Shown here: one piece after another, positions 60,553 through 64,000 of the stretch
Layout: each line of letters begins with the position of its first letter
Position numbering within the stretch: the stretch's first letter is position 1
Assembly: GCA_941918925.1 (NCBI GenBank)
Contig: OW799234.1
Coordinates: 9,019,001 to 9,083,000, forward strand
From: Phyto melanocephala
Lineage: Eukaryota > Arthropoda > Insecta > Diptera > Rhinophoridae
DNA: 64,000 nt
Direction of reading: 5' to 3'
Position numbers and translations under genes: made by a program
The notes under the pieces: generated by a model
The model's input: the letters and a program-made list of their open reading frames with translations, nothing else
What the model was told of the DNA's origin: nothing
Databases searched by the model: none

Positions 60553-61375
60553 TAGCTTGTGCCCGCGACTTCGTCTGCGTAGTTATCGGGATAAAAGGTA
60601 GACTTAGTATTAACAACAAAAATAAAAATATTTACAACACAAACAACCCGTTTAGGATGTGTTATGATGATGAGTTTGCCAACGACTTCGCGTTATTATC
60701 GCGATAAAAAGTAGCCTATAGCTCTAAACACATAGACGCCAGCAGACTTCACAACTTCATGACTTCAAATGCTGCCAACTTCAAATGCTGCTCTGAAGTC
60801 AGCTTCATAATTATTTTGAAGACAGCAACAACATAATAATCAGCTGATGTCTAGTTTAGCAATACAAATTTCAGGGATGCCGCATGTATATTTTATAATG
60901 AATAAAATTAAAGTTATTGATAAAAAAATGTAAAAATATCACGAAAAACTACAAAAACACATAAATTTATTTCTTTATTGTGTTTTTGTAATGTTCTTTT
61001 CTGTTTAATATCAAAAATAAGTTTTTGTTATTTTTTTCCAATTTAATATATGTAATGGCAACACTATATTTGTTCTTGCTGCCCGTCAAAATAGAAAATA
61101 GCCTAAGTTGGCAGCAGCAGCAAATGCTGTTGTGCAGTCGTGCTACTGTGCTGCCGTCAAAATAATCGTTTTCATTTAAACACATGGATTTTATTTTTGA
61201 CATATTGCTGCTTGCTGTCTGCTGTCGTCTATGTGTTTAGAGCATATGTGTTAATCTAGGTTGTTATCTAACTATGTGCCGAATTCCATTTAGTTCCGTT
61301 CAGCTGTTTTTGCATGATTGAGTAACAAATATCCAAACATACAAACATTCAAATTTATTATATTAGTAGGAAGTA
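60553..61375 (-). mobile_element. CTAGT-ended repeat (Helentron-like) with nested element
   Basis: On the minus strand the element begins 'atcctacttcctactaatataataaatttg', runs through 'tttgttactcaatcatgcaaaaacagctg' and 'gataacaacctagattaacacat', and ends with a GC-rich 'acgcagacgaagtcgcgg' then GCACAAG and CTAGT. These phrases match a repeat widespread in insect genomes (family knowledge; class assignment uncertain). An inverted-repeat element, 60722-61242, interrupts it. Confidence 0.55.
60722..61242. mobile_element. 521-bp inverted-repeat element nested in the CTAGT repeat
   Basis: Termini at 60722-60747 and 61217-61242 are 26-bp inverted copies with one mismatch, starting CTCTAAACACATAGACG. 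The flanks suggest an ATA duplication. The interior has repeated 'cttcaaatgctgc' and a GCAGCAGCAGCAAATGCTG run but no coding. Confidence 0.75.
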
Positions 61376-63788
61376 GGATATACCTACATATATTTAAATA
61401 AATATATTCTAAATTAGGCTTCAGCTTAAAACAAGGTTAAATTTAACTTTTAGAAACAAAATTATATGTATGTACTAATGTATGTATGCATAACTTAAAA
61501 AATCTTAAAAATTGCCTAAATTAAAGCTCTAATTAGAATTTATGAATATTAATTTTTATTAAACGTTTTTATACCACAAAGATTGTAAAATAATAGCTTT
61601 CCGAGTTTTGTATTCTTCAAACCAAGGAACATAACACACTTATAAATAATAAATTATTTTGTTTTTTTTTAATGATTTTGCTGTATAGATCACAGTTATT
61701 ATGAGGCCTTTAAAAGTTGTCTAAGGTCAAGCATAACATGTCTCTAAAAATTAAATTTAGTTAAACGAGATGGAAAAAAGAGCAACCGCAAAAGAGAAGA
61801 GTTTAAATGAAAAAAAAAATTCTCTTAAAAATAACGATGCAAATATATGTAACAAAAACAAAATATATTGAATTACGAAATATTACAGAAACATATGAAA
61901 AATGTATAGAAACTGTGCTAAAAGCATATGATAACAGTAAACACAGCGTGTGTATGTGTTTATGATAGTGTTTACTCTGAAGACTTAAGACAAAAACTTT
62001 ATACATGTCAAACTGATAAAAAAAAAGTGTGTTGCTTAAGTCTTTGAATATACACAGAATCAAGTGCATATTTTAAGACTATAGTTTTCTGTTCAAATCG
62101 ATTTTTTATGATTAGTTTTTTAGAAATAAGAACCAAAAATGGTTAAAGGAATTTGATAAAAGTTGTTTTCTTTATTTTATCTTTTAATTTATTTTTAAGG
62201 TCTTACCTTAAATATAGGTCAACAGTTTAACTGGTTATTTATAGCACTTCTATGAAATTTTTATAAGAATTGATAACATCTTTTAAACTTTTTCTTTGTT
62301 AAATTCATTTTATATTAGAATTATCTTGTTTTAAAGAATTGGAAAGTTGTAATATTTATATAAAAAATTTTTTTTTCTTGCCTTATAATATTCTTAATAA
62401 CAATTTATTATTATTTAAAATGATTTTCATTAAAGCTATTTAGTCATCTACACCTTTGTGACACTACTTTTATTACTTCACTTTACCACAACGTTGGGTT
62501 TCTTTCAACTGTTTTCTCTCCACTACTAAACCAATACCATTATTTATTTAAGTTCAGTAAATTAAAGTTTTTGTGTAAATAAATATCATTTTCAAGTCAC
62601 AACGTTTATGGCTTGTAAGATCGCTTAAAGAAAAAAAGCCATTACCTTTTAAGGTTGTTAAAATATTAACAAAATAATAAAAATAACAGAAAGTGCGACA
62701 AAATTTCAACAAGTGTGAAAATAGTGCTGGAGTTTTTTTACTCACATGATTTAAATAAATTAAATTTTAAGTCAAAATAAAGTATAAAAAATACGACCTC
62801 TCATAAAATGTCATAAAAGAAATTGCATAATATTTAAATTGAAACTAAATTAGTTTTATGATTAAAAAAAAAGCAAAAGTCATAAATTAAATTTAAAGTC
62901 AAAATAAAGTAAAACCTTATGACTAAGTGAAGTTTTATAAATATTGCATAATATTAAAATTAAATAAGTTTTATGGAGAAAGTTTAATGTTTAGAGAAGT
63001 TTTAAGCAGCATAATAAATAATTTATAAATGTGTTTAAAATGAGAAGTCCTAGTCCAGGAGGTCAGTTTGTTTTAAAAACAACACTGATAAATAATTATT
63101 AATAATAAGTTTTTCTAAAGATACTTTTTAACATAAAAATGGAACATGTTTTTGAATTCTTATTTTTTGTGTCTCCAAGTTTTTAAAATTAATTTTTTAC
63201 TTGCTTTTTCTCTTAATAGTGTTCTGCTCTACCAAAAATCAGTCCAAAAAATTTACATCAACATTTTTATACTACTTTTATACAACTATTTTCACTTTGA
63301 CCTTCATTCTGCCCAAATTTTGTTTATAATTTTGTCTCATTTTTTCCTTATCTTGAAATCAATTACTGCCATTTTGTCTTTTTATATAATTTTATTTCCA
63401 TAAAATTATAATTTATGTATATGTTTATGTATGTATATATATGTCAACTTCGTTTATTTAATTATTTCTGCAATTTATTTACATTAAAAAAAAAAACTTC
63501 CTTATTTCATAATTATCTTGATTATGAATTAATTTTTCCATTTATTTATTTAATTTTGTTGTTGTTTATAATTCAACTACTTCTCAGTTAAAGCTTCTGT
63601 GTTTTTTTTTTAATTTCATTCAATTTTCACACAAATTACAAAGAAATAAAGTATCTTTGAATTGTATGTAATGTTTGTTTGTTTGTTTGTCTGTAAATTA
63701 AACATTTTTAACACGTGCCAAAGCACAACAACGTTATAAATGGTAAGTTTGTAATGAAAGCGACAAAGCAGAAAATTAAAAACACAAT
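61376..63788. other. 2.4-kb AT-rich spacer
   Basis: No gene recognised. Short frames at 61803-62069 and 63146-63403 are low-complexity Phe/Ile/Leu-rich and not credible. Confidence 0.4.
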
Positions 63789-64000
63789 TTGGTGATTCAC
63801 AATATTGTTCTAAAATTTTACAATGGTTTAAAAATGTTGTTGTTGCTTTTCAAACAAAAAGTGTCTTATAATAATAGAACTTGGTACGATTGGGTGATTC
63901 ACAAGGTGTCTTATCATGTCATATTGTCCTATTGTCCTAAAATTTTACAATGGTTTAAAAATGTTGTTGTTGCTTTTCAAACAAAAAGTGTCTTATAATA
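63789..64000. repeat. ~127-bp tandem repeat, running off the window
   Basis: 'taaaattttacaatggtttaaaaatg' and the following 'cttttcaaacaaaaagtgtcttataata' occur at 63811 and again exactly 127 bp later at 63938. The second copy is cut by the window edge. 'ggtgattcacaa' precedes both. Confidence 0.85.

Overview
This is a eukaryotic, strongly AT-rich window. It has short GT-AG introns of about 52 to 83 bp, AATAAA poly(A) signals, and long gene-poor stretches filled with transposon debris. Gene content and repeat types point to a fly. The dense TA/GTCY-type interspersed repeats and extreme A/T runs suggest a calyptrate such as a blowfly, but that placement is inference. No prokaryotic features, CRISPR arrays, rRNA or convincing tRNA genes were seen.

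Layout. Positions 1-27 kb hold no host gene I can recognise. They contain inverted-repeat MITEs (227-530, 6966-7078, 12493-12880, 23208-23342), an interspersed Helentron/DINE-like repeat with a nested pogo/Tigger deletion derivative (1060-2325, insert 1463-1981), a dead Tc1 copy (3097-3635), an internally deleted PIF/Harbinger element keeping both gene starts (4339-4664), a 3' fragment of a non-LTR retrotransposon (9340-10270), a Helentron-like element with an internal minisatellite (16597-17375), a 28-bp satellite array (19784-21030), and a transposon-borne 145-codon gene (23779-24216). Positions 27.3-40 kb are the gene-rich core: an FKBP15 homologue that lacks the FKBP domain, SREK1IP1 (minus strand) divergent from the AP-3 beta subunit (ruby), and an SLC12A8-type cation-chloride cotransporter homologue. 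Positions 41-57 kb return to repeats: a Helentron-like element carrying a MITE and a 121-bp minisatellite, a fold-back element, two DINE-like copies, a second fragment of the same non-LTR family in the opposite orientation, and a mariner remnant. Near 57-60.4 kb a GNAT-like acetyltransferase is followed about 165 bp downstream by an apparently intact piggyBac element with TTAA duplications, inverted termini, subterminal palindromes and a full catalytic D-D-D set. The last 3.6 kb hold another CTAGT-ended repeat with a nested inverted-repeat element, AT-rich spacer, and the start of a 127-bp tandem repeat that runs off the window.

The host genes do not form one pathway. AP-3 beta sorts cargo to lysosomes and pigment granules, FKBP15-like proteins link actin to endosomes, SREK1IP1 is a splicing-factor partner, and SLC12A8 is a membrane transporter. 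AP-3 beta and FKBP15 both act in endosomal traffic, but nothing in the sequence shows co-regulation beyond the 577-bp divergent promoter shared by SREK1IP1 and ruby.
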